In this document: piece by piece, positions 21,580 to 33,416 of the stretch | How the letters are laid out: each line of letters opens with the position of its first letter | How positions within the stretch are numbered: position 1 is the stretch's first letter | Source of the DNA: Mytilus edulis | Taxonomy: Eukaryota > Mollusca > Bivalvia > Mytilida > Mytilidae | DNA: 64,000 nucleotides | Assembly (NCBI RefSeq): GCF_963676685.1 | Contig: NC_092354.1 | Coordinates: 30,784,193 to 30,848,192 of the forward strand | Reading direction: 5' to 3' | Translations under genes and position numbers: made by a program | Notes under the pieces: generated by a model | Told to the model about the DNA's origin: nothing | What the model saw: the letters and a program-made list of their open reading frames with translations, nothing else | The model's database searches: none

Positions 21580-21769
21580 AAAAGACTTGACCTCCAACAG
21601 ATTTACTAGAAGAGCTATCAGATGAATTAGGTTTTTTTATCACCTGTTTGAGGCTCGTTTGCAACAAGAGCAATTTGCTGAAATGAGCAACAAATTCCCT
21701 GAAAATTATAAGTGTACCAACTATAGACTTTGCTGAGAATTTGTGTTGTTTCAGCCAAAATGAGTTTCA

Positions 21770-21784
21770 GGGGGGGGGGGGGGG
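21770..21784. repeat. Poly-G run (15 G)
   Basis: Fifteen consecutive G residues follow TGAGTTTCA. The run could form G-quadruplex DNA and is likely to vary in length. Confidence 0.9.
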
Positions 21785-21934
21785 CACACCTGACAAAAGA
21801 CTCTTTCACAATTTATCCCTGCATTGTTTTATATAGATGCTCAAAAGATGGAGAAATAGAAGATAAATGTATTGTAATGGTTTGCTTCATGATAACCATG
21901 CAGTTCATACCTTTCTTCTTAAAGTAGTACACCC

Positions 21935-22098
21935 CAATGGTGACTGGGGTATAGAAATATGGTCACTTGGTCTTCTCCCGAACGGCAGTAAAACGCTTGC
22001 CGAAGTTGGCATCCGTTTGGTTGTGCGGGATGTATCAAGTTCGCAGCCACGTCCGGTCAGATGGGGGACGTTAAACCGATGCCTCTTGTAAAGAGAGT
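21935..22098 (-). repeat. Family D retroposon fragment
   Basis: This is the reverse complement of the 3' part of the element at 19553-19977: it starts CACCCCAATGGTGACTGGGG and includes GGGGGACGTTAAACCGATGC. It has numerous substitutions relative to that copy. Confidence 0.75.
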
Positions 22099-22099
22099 G

Positions 22100-22335
22100 T
22101 CACGCAACTCATTTTTTATACATTAGATACACCAATGATGAGTGTTGCCAAGTTTGGTTACATTTGGCCCGGTAGATTCAGAGAAGAAGATTTTTGTAAA
22201 AGAATACTAATGTTTTAGAAAAAAAATGTTAAAAATTGACTTATAAAGGCAAATAACTCCTGAATGGGTCACTTGACAATTTTGGTCATGTTGACTTATT
22301 TGTAGATGTTACTTTACTGAACATTGTTGCTGTTT
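22100..22335. repeat. Bivalve interspersed repeat, family G
   Basis: The text GTTGCCAAGTTTGGTTACAT followed by AGAGAAGAAGATTTTTGTAA is one I recall as repetitive in bivalves. There is no other copy in the window, so the call rests on memory alone. Confidence 0.35.
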
Positions 22336-22946
22336 ACAGTTGATATTTATCTATAAAAAAAATGCAAGATAATAACCAACTACAATAATGCATTTTTTCC
22401 TAACTATGGAACATGCATGGCTTGTTTTGAATATCTAGAATCCAAGAAATCAAGGCTACAGTATTGGAGAGGACAAAATGACACAACTGACGATCATAAT
22501 CATTATCAAACCCAAGATGGGCGCCCTGGTCCAAGAAGAAAATATGTTTTTCATAGAGGACATTATCCTTTTTAAATGATAAATTTTCTAACACATCCAA
22601 CTTCTGGACAAAAGAATAATGCAGCATTAGTTTCATCTTGATGTATACTTTAAGTAGTATTTTCAGGACAAGCTTTTTCGTCCATTTTGTAACATACATT
22701 TGGTGGTGGCCTCATGTGCAAATGCGCACGAAGAGGATTAAGTAAGTATGTTTGTAATTAACATAAATAAGGCCGTTCGTTTCCGAATTGTTTTACGTTG
22801 TCTTATCGGGGCCTTTTATAGCTGACTATGCGATATAGGCTTTGCTCATTTTTGCTGATCTCTAGTAAATTTATATACGGATATTTTAAAATTGTTAAAA
22901 CATGTATATAATTGATTACAAACACATAAGAAAGCAAATAATTCAA
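22336..22946. other. Unassigned stretch
   Basis: A 99-codon frame on the minus strand (22400-22699) contains FVQKLDVLENLSFKKDNVLY and has a plausible composition, but no family was recognised and there are no exon borders or repeats to support it. Nothing else is visible. Confidence 0.3.
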
Positions 22947-23046
22947 AATATAACCGTTTATTACATTTTAAAAATATAACAGTTTATGCCATTTTTAAAA
23001 CATAACAGTTAATGACATTTAAAAAATATAACAGTTTATAACATAG
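22947..23046. repeat. ~25-28-bp tandem repeat, four units
   Basis: Four imperfect units each contain ATAACAGTTTAT/ATAACCGTTTAT followed by an ACATTTTAAAA-like spacer. The units differ by several substitutions and small indels. Confidence 0.8.
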
Positions 23047-23111
23047 TTTTTAAATTAATTTATATTGATATACATATCTATCTTTATAGATATACTATAT
23101 AACAGTCAAGT

Positions 23112-23622
23112 ATAATCATTTGGCAAACCGCGGCATTGTTCTTGAAGCTGCACTTTTTGGTATATGCCGTTGACCTGGCGTACGAACTAGACGCTTCACA
23201 TTGGGACGAGGAAATCATTTTTGTCTGTTAAGGTCTTGTGCGCTTTTACAACCTTCTTGTTTTTGTACACATAAGTTTGTTACATATGTAGGACCTAGGT
23301 TAAATGTTCTATCAATGCCAAGTATGGAATCAGGATCGTGTTCGGAATGCAGTTTCATGTCTTCCATCTGCATTTGACTGTAGCATAGTGTATAAATAAC
23401 TTCTGCTACAAATTCATGCTTATTGACCATTTTCAAGGCTTCCCAAAACTGGGCCAGTACGTTACTTGAACCTAGATTAGACTGTTTCTTATCGTGGTAT
23501 CGTTTCGATCGGATTTGCTGAAGATCTCTTGGTGCGTTTTCTGAATCTTTGAAAACCATATCTTTATAAATGTCAATGTTTGGTTTTTTGGCCTTGATAT
23601 CTTCTTTGATCTGATCAATCAA
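23112..23622 (-). pseudogene. MULE-like transposase fragment
   Basis: The minus-strand frame starts MIDQIKEDIKAKKPNIDIYK, contains APRDLQQIRSKRYHDKK and LGIDRTFNLGPTYVT, and ends at a TGA near 23215. The frame continues past that stop with FPRPNVKRLVRTPGQRHIP and SAASRTMPRFAK to about 23112. The 'xLGIDxTFNLGxxYVT' block with its conserved Asp resembles the first catalytic Asp region of MULE-related DDE transposases and of uncharacterised repeat-family proteins in molluscs and cnidarians. The rest of the catalytic domain is absent. The tail after the stop is short and basic. Family confidence is moderate; the internal stop and missing core argue for a pseudogene. Confidence 0.5.
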
Positions 23623-23643
23623 CCATGATCAATCAACCAAGGC

Positions 23644-23757
23644 TACGTGTTGAAGGCTGTACCTTGACCTATAATGGTTTACTCATTAAATTGTTTGTTG
23701 AATGGAGAGTTGTCTCATTGGCTCTTATACCACAGCTTCCTATATCTATTTAAATCT
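23644..23757 (-). repeat. Family A SINE-like head fragment
   Basis: Reverse complement of the first ~115 bp of the element at 1066-1428 (contains ATGGAGAGTTGTCTCATTGG and ends CCTATATCTA). It is truncated and diverged. Confidence 0.75.
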
Positions 23758-24025
23758 CCATCATCTGTATGTGCATATCCCAGTTAGGTATGTGGGTTTT
23801 TTTTTTTTTTCTTCAGTTGTCTGATTGTTTCACCATTTTTTTTATATATATAAATATGACACCGTATAGCTGACAATGTGGCTTAAGGTTGTTCCAATTG
23901 TATGTGTCTAATAAAACCTCAAAAGCAGAGAATACAAAACATACACAACATTGTTTTCTACATGCAAAAGCTAACATCATACACTAATCGTACCAAGCTT
24001 TGTTGATAATAACACCAATCTCTGA

Positions 24026-24113
24026 TGATAATGATAACACTAAGCTATGATAATGATTACACTTAGCTATTATAATGATTACACTTAACTATGATAATGA
24101 TTACACTTAGCTA
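24026..24113. repeat. 22-bp tandem repeat, four units
   Basis: Units start at 24026, 24048, 24070 and 24092 and read TGATAATGATTACACTTAGCTA with few changes. Confidence 0.9.
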
Positions 24114-24123
24114 TGTATAGGAT

Positions 24124-24320
24124 TATAATTTAATACGCCAGACGCGCGTTTCGTCTACATAAGACTCATCAGTGACGCTCAGATCAAAACAGTTAAAAAG
24201 CCAAACAAATACGAATTTGAAGAGAAATGAGGACCCAAAATTCCAAAAAAATGTGCCAAATACGGCTACGGTAACTAACTCCTGGGCCTACCTGTGTAAA
24301 TAAAATCCTTAGTTTTTTAA
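24124..24320. repeat. Mussel interspersed repeat, family H
   Basis: The stretch from AATACGCCAGACGCGCGTTT through CATCAGTGACGCTCAGATCA to CAAATACGGCTACGGTAACT is text I recognise as highly repeated in mussel DNA. The class is not certain. Confidence 0.6.
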
Positions 24321-24390
24321 AAAATTCAAAGTTTAGTTTTGTAAACAGGTAAACAGCGAATCATTTCACATTCTCGCGTTTTCTTCATAA

Positions 24391-24547
24391 GGGAGCTATC
24401 ATTTGATTTTAAGGGGGTGGGGGATAGGATCTCATCCTGCCTTTTATTTTTACTCAAAACTCCTGTTCTGCCTATTTTTTATTTTTTTTTCAAATTTCAT
24501 TCTAGCCCCCCTCCCTTTTCCCCCCAAAAGATTAAATGGTAGCTCCC
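24391..24547. mobile_element. 157-bp MITE with TAA target duplications
   Basis: The ends are GGGAGCTATCATTTGATTTT and, in reverse complement, GGGAGCTACCATTTAATCTTTT: imperfect terminal inverted repeats of about 20 bp. The element is flanked by TAA on both sides (24388-24390 and 24548-24550). A 3-bp T-A-A/T-T-A duplication is the hallmark of PIF/Harbinger elements. The interior is rich in G runs on the left and C runs on the right, so the whole element is a long imperfect hairpin. It has no coding capacity and would depend on a transposase supplied elsewhere. Confidence 0.8.
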
Positions 24548-24679
24548 TAACTACATGTATATATGCTCAAGTTTAACAAAAAATCAGTTTTATGAAATTT
24601 GAACCATTTGTCATTTGCAAAATGCTGTCTTTCAAAAGATTTCTCTGATTGTTTTTTAAATATTGATCTCTGATCTTAG

Positions 24680-24985
24680 AGGTATTTTTAGGGACGTCAA
24701 ATCCGATGTCTCGTGTAAAGAGAGTGCCACGCTCTTTGCACGTTAAGAACCCTTGCAACAACTCTTTGAGGGGTCCGTAGGTGGCCTGTTGCAAGGCAAA
24801 ATTTCTGTCCCTATCCAATATACCCCTTTTTCCGGTGGCAGTCCAAATTTCTCCGACCATCATCTCATATGTCCTCTATTGTATCAACCTACCTACTGTA
24901 TTTATTGTAAACTTGTTCTCGTCCTGAATATGCATGAAATATTGGCCACTGGACGTAAAGCAACAAACAATCAATCAATGTACTG
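24680..24985 (-). repeat. Family D retroposon copy
   Basis: Reverse complement of the 5' two-thirds of the element at 19553-19977, ending in the (ATTG)n-type head AAACAATCAATCAAT. The frames through it on both strands are repeat-derived. Confidence 0.8.
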
Positions 24986-25291
24986 TGAAATATGCAAATA
25001 ACTACAAGAATCTTATATGTTTATCAGAGATACAGGTACGAAACTTAGTTTATTGTTAGGTGCTAGCTCTGAAGGGGCGGTGTTGTGAATTAGTTAAAAT
25101 TAACAGAGACAAGTCCTGTTTATAGTATAGAAAGTCCCTGATTAAATCAAATATGGAAAAAATAATATCATGTTGCTGCTTTATGAAACTACTTGAATAT
25201 TAACAAAGATGGAAAATGTGTCACTGGCACTCATATCATATATTTATTTTACATTAACATGTGCTAATCAAGGTCTTTTCTTTGTTCTAAC

Positions 25292-26096
25292 TTAATTGCT
25301 TAAGCTACAGAATGAGCAACATCTTTTCTTGTCACCAGCATATAATGCATCATCAAATCCAAAGTATTTAACCAAAAGTTTCATGAAGCAGTTATTTTCA
25401 TTTTAACAATATTTAATAACAGAACTTGTTAACCCAGCACGTGCTTTTGATAAATCACTATTGTTAAAATACATAATAGCCTCAGCGTTTTCACCATTAC
25501 GACCAGCTCGTCCTTTTTCCTGCAATTATTTCTCCAAAGTTGTTGGTGGTCGGCAATGGATGATTCTCTTAATAGAGAGTGTATTTAGTCCCATGCTGAG
25601 GGCAACTGTTGCTAGGACCAGTCTTAATATATGTTTTCTCTGACAAAGGTCCTTCGCAATATGTTGCTTCATAGTTTCTGGATAGTCACAGTGATATTGA
25701 ACAAATAGTGTATTTTTAGGAATATTTATTCCATTGTACCCATTTTCCTTAAGTTCATACTCCAAATAGCGGAAATGATATACAAGACTCTCCAAATTTG
25801 CAACATATATGACAGTAAGAGGAAAATCGCTCTGCTGCTCACATAGTTGGTCAGCTATCGGTTTGATCAGTTCATCCAATTTGTCAACTTTCTGGATATT
25901 TGGGAGTCTTCTCCTTATCTCTAGATATATGTTAGGACGATCTGGATTGCTGATAATAAGAGTTGTATCCCTATAGTTCAACATTACTTCTAATTCCTTG
26001 AGTGCCTTCTGTGTAGCGGATGATGTAAGAGCAAGATGTCCTGCTGTTTCAAAAAGGCCACCCAACTTCATAAACTCTGGTCTAAAGCTTTCACCC
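25292..26096 (-). pseudogene. RecQ-like DNA helicase, C-terminal exon, nonsense-broken
   Basis: An acceptor (TTTGTAG in minus orientation, AG ending at 26097) starts an exon reading GESFRPEFMKLGGLFE and HLALTSSATQKALKELEVML, the helicase 'TATAT' motif III region. It continues with NPDRPNIYLEIRRRL, LTVIYVANLESL and LVLATVALSMGLN (motif V). At 25523-25525 TAA replaces the Tyr/Phe codon expected after RPPTTLEK, and the frame continues LQEKGRAGRNGENAEAIMYF, motif VI with Ile changed to Lys (usually QEIGRAGR). A second TAA follows ARAGLTSSVIKYC, then CFMKLLVKYFGFDDALYAGD and CCSFC of the RecQ zinc-binding part, ending at 25292. Motifs I and II must lie on upstream exons that I do not find. Because the intron border is retained, this is not a processed copy. 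Family assignment is strong; function is lost. Confidence 0.8.
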
Positions 26097-26339
26097 CTAC
26101 AAATATATAAGGAAAAATTTACAGGGCAATGAATTCACTACCCAGGATTGACATGTGAATGGAATACTATATACGTGTAAATTGAAGATGAATATTTTCA
26201 TTGACAAAGCTGTATCAATAATCTATATTCATGAACTATGTATTGCACAGTACACCTTTAATAAGAGAAAAACAGACCAAATAGTTTATATTTTAAAACA
26301 AACAGATTGAGTTAAGTCTGCCAATTGATATTTTATCGT

Positions 26340-26716
26340 ATGTTTTTCTTTGTTGTGATGTTATGCTATTGTTTCAGAAAAAGGGAGAAGGTTTGGATCC
26401 ATTAAAACGTTTAATCCCGCTGCAAATGTTTGCACCTGTCCTAAGTCAGGAATCTGATGTACAGTAGTTGTCGTTTGTTTATGTAATATATACGTGTTTC
26501 TCGTTTCTCGTTTTGTTAATATAGATTAGACCGTTGGTTTTCCCGTTTGAATGGTTTTACACTAGTAATTTTGGGGCCCTTTATAGCTTGTTGTTCGGTG
26601 TGAGCTAAGGCTCCGTGTTGAAGGCCGTACTTTAACCTATAATGGTTTACTTTTTAAATTGTTATTTGTATGGAGAGTTGTCTCATTGGCACTCACACCA
26701 CATCTTCCTATATCTA
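26340..26716 (-). mobile_element. Family A SINE-like element, near full length
   Basis: Reverse complement of 1066-1428 over its whole length, with a small duplication-like variant (TTTCTCGTTTCTCG). It lies just upstream (in minus orientation) of the RecQ-like exon, so it may sit in that gene's intron. Confidence 0.85.
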
Positions 26717-26939
26717 GTTATATTTACTAATTAAGAAATGCAGTTTAAAAAAACATGCAATATACATTTTTGTAGCCGTGAATTTCCATGAAGTATCTGC
26801 AAATAAAACTCATATTTTTGTTATGAATGATTTTGAAATTTTTTACTTATTTAGAGCCGAATTGTTACCAAAACAGAGCAGAAAACTCAACACATATGTA
26901 AATACTTTTTATATTTTTTATGATATTCATTCGAGTTTC

Positions 26940-27045
26940 ATAAAAGAATTTGCAAGGATTGTAGAAATGAGTGCCCTTATGGTAAAATTGAGAGTGGAAA
27001 TGGGGAATGTGTCATAGAGACAACAACCCGACCAAATAAAAAAAA
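26940..27045 (+). repeat. Dispersed repeat tail
   Basis: The phrase GAGTGGAAATGGGGAATGTG followed by AGAGACAACAACCCGACCAA is one I recall as the end of a common mussel repeat. A single copy in the window; limits uncertain. Confidence 0.35.
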
Positions 27046-27207
27046 CCAACAGCATTTTTTTTTTAAAAACGTTTCAAAGAGGCATACCTCTCTTAAATAA
27101 ATGATCAGCAATGATTTTCAAAATTTATCCAATAAATTATTGACATAAACCTGCGATATACATGTACATTGTAAAAATACATAAACATTGTTTGGGTACA
27201 ACATTAA

Positions 27208-27320
27208 TATGTTGAAGGCCATACCTTGATCTACATGTATAATGGTTGATCTTATAAATTGTCACTTGGATGGAGATTTGTCTCCTTGGCACTCATACCA
27301 CTTCTTTTTATATCTATTTT
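27208..27320 (-). repeat. Family A SINE-like head fragment
   Basis: It contains GTTGAAGGCCATACCTTGAT, ATGGAGATTTGTCTCCTTGG and TATATCTATT, a diverged inverted copy of the first part of 1066-1428. Confidence 0.7.
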
Positions 27321-27391
27321 TACATGTATACATGATACCTATGAAAAACTAAATTATTTGGATTGGTTACTGGAAATAGAGGATATCTTAC

Positions 27392-28683
27392 TTGGTCGCA
27401 CGAAGGTACTTCTTCTAATTTTGCAGACCAACTTCTGGCATTATCCTCCTGTACTTGTATTTGGACACCATCAATAATTGAATCATTATTTGCTGTAGTT
27501 TCGCCTCTCTGGTCAGTTTCAGTTGAAATAGCCGGAGATTAACTGGGTCGATGCCTCTGCTTGTGGACTATTAAATCCCCGAGGGTATCACCAGCACAGT
27601 AGCCTCAACGTGGACTAAAAGCAACAACGTATTCCATTGAATCCTGACAGTCATATATTTCATTTGATACTGTATTGTACAAATTTGCTTGTGAATATGA
27701 GGTTAATCCAGGTAATAAAGATTTAAATAGTTGTAGCGTGTCTAAAAATCTAAGAATGGAAAATGGACAATTGTTTAAAGCACAAAATAGCACAGGAATG
27801 TCATACGTTTTGATGTTATGACCAATAACTATGTTTTTCTTGTATTGCGCTAAAAATAATATAAACATCTTTAAAGCCTCTTTGATTCCAACAGATTTCA
27901 GCTTTTCAATTGTGAACTTTCCATTTCTAAGTAGCAACATTCCAGCAGCACCTGCATACGGGGTATATATCTCCCAATTGAAACGATATACCCGTGTTTG
28001 CATTTCCTATCACGATTTTCTTGATAGAGGGTTACTGCTCATAAGGAAGCTATTAAACCAAGAGTTCCAAATGGTGAAGTTGAAATCATCCCTTCGTTAA
28101 TTTTACGGACGCCTTTACGAGTGGGTTGACCGTTATGGAATAACCGTTTCACAAATGATAACGAATATAAGTCGTAACTACAATCCTCTTCCCTTTCATG
28201 AATGTGATCTACCTAATTAAGACTATTTACCGGATTTGTAATCACATAAGCAACATGATGGGTGCCACATGTGGAGCAGGATCTGCTTACCCTTCCGGAG
28301 CACCTGAGATCACCCCTTGTTTTTGGTGGGGTTCGTGTTGATTATTCTTTAGTTTTCTATGTTGTGTCATACGTACTATTGTTTTTCTGTTTGTCTTTTT
28401 TATTTTTAGCCATGGCGTTGTCAGCTGTTTGTTTTAGAATTATGAGTTTAGCTATCTTTCGTCTATCTTTCGCTTCCTTGTCATGGCAAAACATCTTGCT
28501 CCCTTCAGCTTTGATCCCTGTTATTTCATGTACCTTAGGTGTTATTCGTTTCTTTGGAAGTACATATGTTTTAATGGAACCTTTGTCAGATGTTGTAGAA
28601 ATTTGTGTTATGGGAAAGTTTCTTGTTGAAATATAAAAGGCATACCATTTGTAAATCGATTTCATGATAGGCATGTTGAACAA
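27392..28683 (-). pseudogene. DnaQ-like 3'-5' exonuclease remnant, split by a retroposon
   Basis: On the minus strand, 28683-28471 reads FPITQISTTSDKGSIKTYVL, ITPKVHEITGIKAEGSKMF and DKEAKD, like the N-terminal third of a DnaQ/TREX-type exonuclease domain. A family E retroposon occupies about 28470-27888. Coding then resumes with GIKEALKMFILFLAQYKKNI, VIGHNIKTYDIPVLFCAL (the ExoII His-Asn...Asp motif) and FLDTLQLFKSLLPGL. After YDCQDSMEYVVAFSPR a TGA (27605-27607) and a further TAA interrupt the same frame, which runs on through DQRGETTANNDSIIDGVQIQ to a good donor (CGACCAA|GTAAG, exon end 27392). The ExoI DxE motif expected near 28640 is missing (YAFYISTRNFP stands in its place). It resembles the exonuclease domain found in bivalve and fish PML-type proteins. 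Dead copy. Confidence 0.65.
27888..28470 (-). mobile_element. Family E retroposon inserted in the exonuclease-like gene
   Basis: Inverted and longer relative to the copy at 17213-17530. In plus orientation it carries TTCGTTAATTTTACGGACGC, GGAATAACCGTTTCACAAAT, CACATGTGGAGCAGGATCTG and GGTGGGGTTCGTGTTGATTA. The end proximal to 27888 (AAATGGAAAGTTCACAATTG in minus orientation) also belongs to a mussel repeat I recognise. The frame through it (to 28003) is repeat-derived, not exonuclease. The duplicated word TATCTTTCG beside 28460 may be part of the element end or a target duplication. Confidence 0.7.
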
Positions 28684-31600
28684 GCACTAGTCAACAGAAT
28701 CATGCCAATAAGAATTTAAAAAATGCATTAACTAGAATTTTATATAACTTTTCAAGCCCAAACAATTCTATAGTAAAGGTGTGTTTGGTTCAAGTTGACA
28801 TTTAATACAATAATCACTGCATATTACAAAGTTGTCTTTGTCAAATGACAGATTTAAGGTAACATCAATTACAAGTATCAAACAAATTATCAAATTTACG
28901 GTTAAATGTGGAAAAGTTAAATATATACCAACAACAGGTTTGCTGTTGTATTATTTACAATTATCCTATAAATATGGTCAATTGAAAGTAACATCTGAAT
29001 GAATTATCCCAAAAGTGGTAAAATATACTGAAAAAAGTATTATAATTCTATAATGAAGGTTTGGTTTGTTCAAATTGACTTCAAATGCATTTGTCAATAC
29101 ATGTTAAAAAGTATTTCGGTCAAATGACCAATTTAAGGTTAAATCAGATACAATTTTCAATACATATTAGAAAGTTGTTTTGGTCAAATGACCGATTTAA
29201 AGTAGCATCAAATACAATTGTCAATACATATTAGAAAGTTGTCTTGGTCAAATGACCGATTTAAGATAACATCAATTACAATTATCAAAAATAAATTCAA
29301 ATTTACGGTTAAATGTCGAAAAGTTATCAATATACCAACAACAGGTTTGCTTTTGTTTTATTTACAATTATCATATAAATATGGTCAAGTAAAGTTAACA
29401 TCTGAATAAATTATCCCAAAAGTGGTAAAATTTACTATAAAAGTATTATAATTCTATATTGAAGGTTTGGTTGGTCCAAATTGACTTCATATACATTTGT
29501 CAATACATATTAGAAAGTATTTCGGTCAAATGGCCGATTTAAGGTAACATCAAATACAATTATCAATACATGTTAAAAAGTTGTCTTGGTCAAATGACCG
29601 ATTTAAGGTAACAACAATTACAATTATCAAAAAAATGGTAAAATTAACAGTGAAATGTCGAAAAGTTATCAATATACCTACAACAGGTTTGCTGTTGTAT
29701 TATTTACAATCATCCTATAAATATGGTCAATTGAAGGTAACATTTGAATGAATTATCAAAAAAGTGGTAAAATTTACTAAAAAAGTGTTATAATTCTATA
29801 AGGAAGGTTTGGTTGGTTCAACTTGACGTCAAATACATTTGTCAATACATGTTAGAAAGTATTTCGGTCAAATGACCGATTTAAGGTAACATCAAATACA
29901 ATTATCAATAGATGTTTGAAAGTTGTCTTGGTCAAATGACCGATTTAAGGTAACATCAAATACAATTGTTAATACATAATAGAAAGTTATCTTGGTCAAA
30001 TGACCGATTTAAGGTAACATCAAATACAATAATTAATACATATAAGAAAGTTGTCTTGGTCCAATGACCGATTAAAGGTAACATCAAATACAATTATCAA
30101 TAAATATTAGAAATTGTCTTGGTCAAATGACTGATTTAAGATAACATCTATTACAATTATCAAAAAAATGGTCAAATTTACAGTAAAATGTCGAAAAGTT
30201 ATCAATATACCTACAACAGGTTTGCTGTTGTATTATTTACAATTATCTTATAAATATGGTCAATTAAAGGTAACATTTGAATTAATTAACCAAAAACTCG
30301 TGAAGTTTACTAAAAAAGTTTTATAATTCTATGAGGTTTTGAATGATCCAAATTGACTTCAAATACATTTGCCAATACACTTTAGAAAGAATTTTGGTCA
30401 AATGACCGCTTTAAGGTAACATCAAGTACAATTATTAATACATACTAGAAAGTTGTCTTGGTCCAATGACCGATTTAAGGTTACATCAAATACAATTATC
30501 AATAAATATTAGAAATTGTCTTGGTCAAATGACCGATTGAGGGTAACATCAAATACAATTACCAATACATAATAGAAAGTTGTCTTGGTCAAATGACCGA
30601 TTTAAGATAACATATATTACAATTATAAAAAAATGGTCAAATTTACAGTAAAATGTCGAAAAGTTATCAATATACATACAACAGGTTTGCTGTTGTATAA
30701 TTTACAATTATCTTATAAATATGGTTAATTGAAGGTAACATTTAAATGAATTATCCAAAAAGTGGTAAAATTTACTAAAACAAAGTGTTTTAATTCTATA
30801 ATGAAGGTTTGGTTGGTCCAAATTGACTTCAAATACATATGTCAATGCATATTAGAAAGTATCTCGGTCAAATGACCGATTTAAAGTAACATCAAAACAT
30901 ATTAGAAAGTTGTCTTGGTCAAATGACCGATTTAAGGTAACATCAAATACAATTAAAATAAATATATGAAAGTTTTCTTGGTCAAATGACCGATTTAAGG
31001 TAAAATCAATTACAATTATCAAAAAAAAATCAAATTTAAGGTGAAATGTCCAAACGTATCAATAAACCAACAACAGGTTTGCTGTTGAATTATTTACAAT
31101 TATCCTATAAATATGGTCAATTAAAGGTAACATCTGAATGAATTATCCGAAAAGTGGTAAAATTTACTGAAAAAGTATGATAATTCTTTATAATGAAGGG
31201 TTGACTGGTTCAAATTGACTTCAAATGCATTTGTCAATACACTTTAGAAAGAATTTTGGTCAAATGACCGATTTAAGGTAACATCAAATGCAATTATTAA
31301 TACATATTAGAAAGTTGTCTTGGTCCAATGACTGATTTAAGGTAACATCAAATACAATTATCAATAAATATTAGAAAATTGTCTTGGTCAAATGACCTAT
31401 TTAAGGTAACATCAATTACAAATCTCAAAAAAATGTGAAATGTCGAAAAGTTATCAATATACCTACAACAGGTTTGCTATTGTATTATTTACAATTATCC
31501 TATAAATATGGTCAATTGAAGGTAACATTTGAATGAATTATCCAAAATGTGGTAAAATTTACTAAAAAAGTGTTATAATTCTATAAGGAAGGTTTGGTTG

Positions 31601-33260
31601 GTTCAAATTGACGTCAAATAGATTTGTCAATACATTTTAGAAAGTATCTCGGTCAAATGACCAATTAAAGGTAACATGAAATACAATTATCAAATAAATT
31701 AGCAAATTTACGGTTAAATGTCGAAAAGTTATCAATATACCCACAACAGGTTTGCTGTTGTATTATTTACAATTATCCTATAAATATGGTCACTTGAAGG
31801 TAACATTTGAATGAATTAACCAAAAAGTGGTAAAGTTTACTAAAAAAGTGTTATAATTCTATAATGAATGTTTGGCTGGTTCAAATTGACTTCAAATAGA
31901 TTTGTAAATACATTTTAGAAAGTATCTCGGTCAAATGACCAATTAAAGGTAACATGAAATACAATTATCAAATAAATAAGCAAATTTACGGTTAAATGTC
32001 GAAAAGTTATCAATATACCCACAACAGGTTTGCTGTTGTATTATTTACAATTATCCTATAAATATGGTCACTTGAAGGTAACATTTGAATGAATTAACCA
32101 AAAAGTGGTAAAATTTACTAAAAAAGTGTTATAATTCTATAATGAAGGTTTGGTTGGTTAAAATTGACTTCAAATACATTTGTCAATACACTTTAGAAAG
32201 AATTTTGGTCAAATGACCGATTAAAGGTAACATCAAATACAATCATTAATACATATTAGAAAGTTGTTTTGATCAAATGACCGATTTAAGATAACATCAA
32301 TTACAATTATCAAAAAAATGGTCAAATTAACAGTAAAATGTCGAAAAGTTTTCAATATACCTACAACAGGTTTGCTGTTGTACTATTTACAATTATCCTA
32401 TAAATATGGTCTATCCAAAAAGTGGTAAAATTTACGAAAAAAGTATTATAATTCTCTATAATGAAGGTTTGGTTGGTGCAAATAAACTTCACATGCATTT
32501 GTAAATACTTGTTGGAAAGTATTTCGGTCAAATGATCGATTTAAGGTAACTTCAATTACAATTATCAATACATAATAGAAAGTTGTCTTAGTCAAATGAC
32601 TGATTTAAGGTAACATCAAATACAATTATCAGTATATATAAGACAGTTGTCTTGGTCAAATGACCGATTAATGGTAACATCAAATACAATTATCAGTACA
32701 TATTAGACAGTTGTCTTGGTCAAATGACCGATTTAAGGTAACATCAAATACAATTATTAATACATAATAGAAAGTTGTCTTGGTCAATTGACCGATTTAA
32801 GGTAACATTAAATACAATTATAATAAATATATGAAAGTTTTCTTGATCAAATGACCGATTTAAGGTAACATCAATTACAATTATCAATACATAATAGAAA
32901 GTTGTCTTAGTCAAATGACTGATTTAAGGTAACATCAAATACAATTATCAGTACATATTAGACAGTTGTCTTGGTCAAATGACCGATTAATGGTAACATC
33001 AAATACAATTATCAGTACATATTAGACAGTTGTCTTGGTCAAATGACCGATTTAAGGTAACATTAAATACAATTATAATAAATATATGAAAGTTTTCTTG
33101 ATCAAATGACCGATTTAAGGTAACATCAATTACAATTATCAAAAAAAAATCAAATTTACAGTAAAATGTCGAAAAGTTATCCATATACCAACAACATGTT
33201 TGCTGTTAAATTATTTACAATTATCCTATAAATATGGTCACTTGAAGATAACGTCTGAAT

Positions 33261-33416
33261 GAATTATCCCAAAAGTGGTAAAATATACTGAAAAAAGAAT
33301 GAATTATCCCAAAAGTGGTAAAATATACTGAAAAAAGAATGAATTATCCCAAAAGTGGTAAAATATACTGAAAAAAAGAATGAATTATCCTAAAAGTGGT
33401 AAAATATACTGAAAAA
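33261..33416. repeat. Nested 40-bp minisatellite, 4 units
   Basis: Within a module 2 copy the 40-bp segment GAATTATCCCAAAAGTGGTA + AAATATACTGAAAAAAGAAT is repeated four times. The last unit carries TCCT in place of TCCC. Confidence 0.95.

Noticed and set aside
22400..22699. 99-codon minus-strand frame
   Set aside because: Plausible composition but no family, exon border or neighbour supports it.
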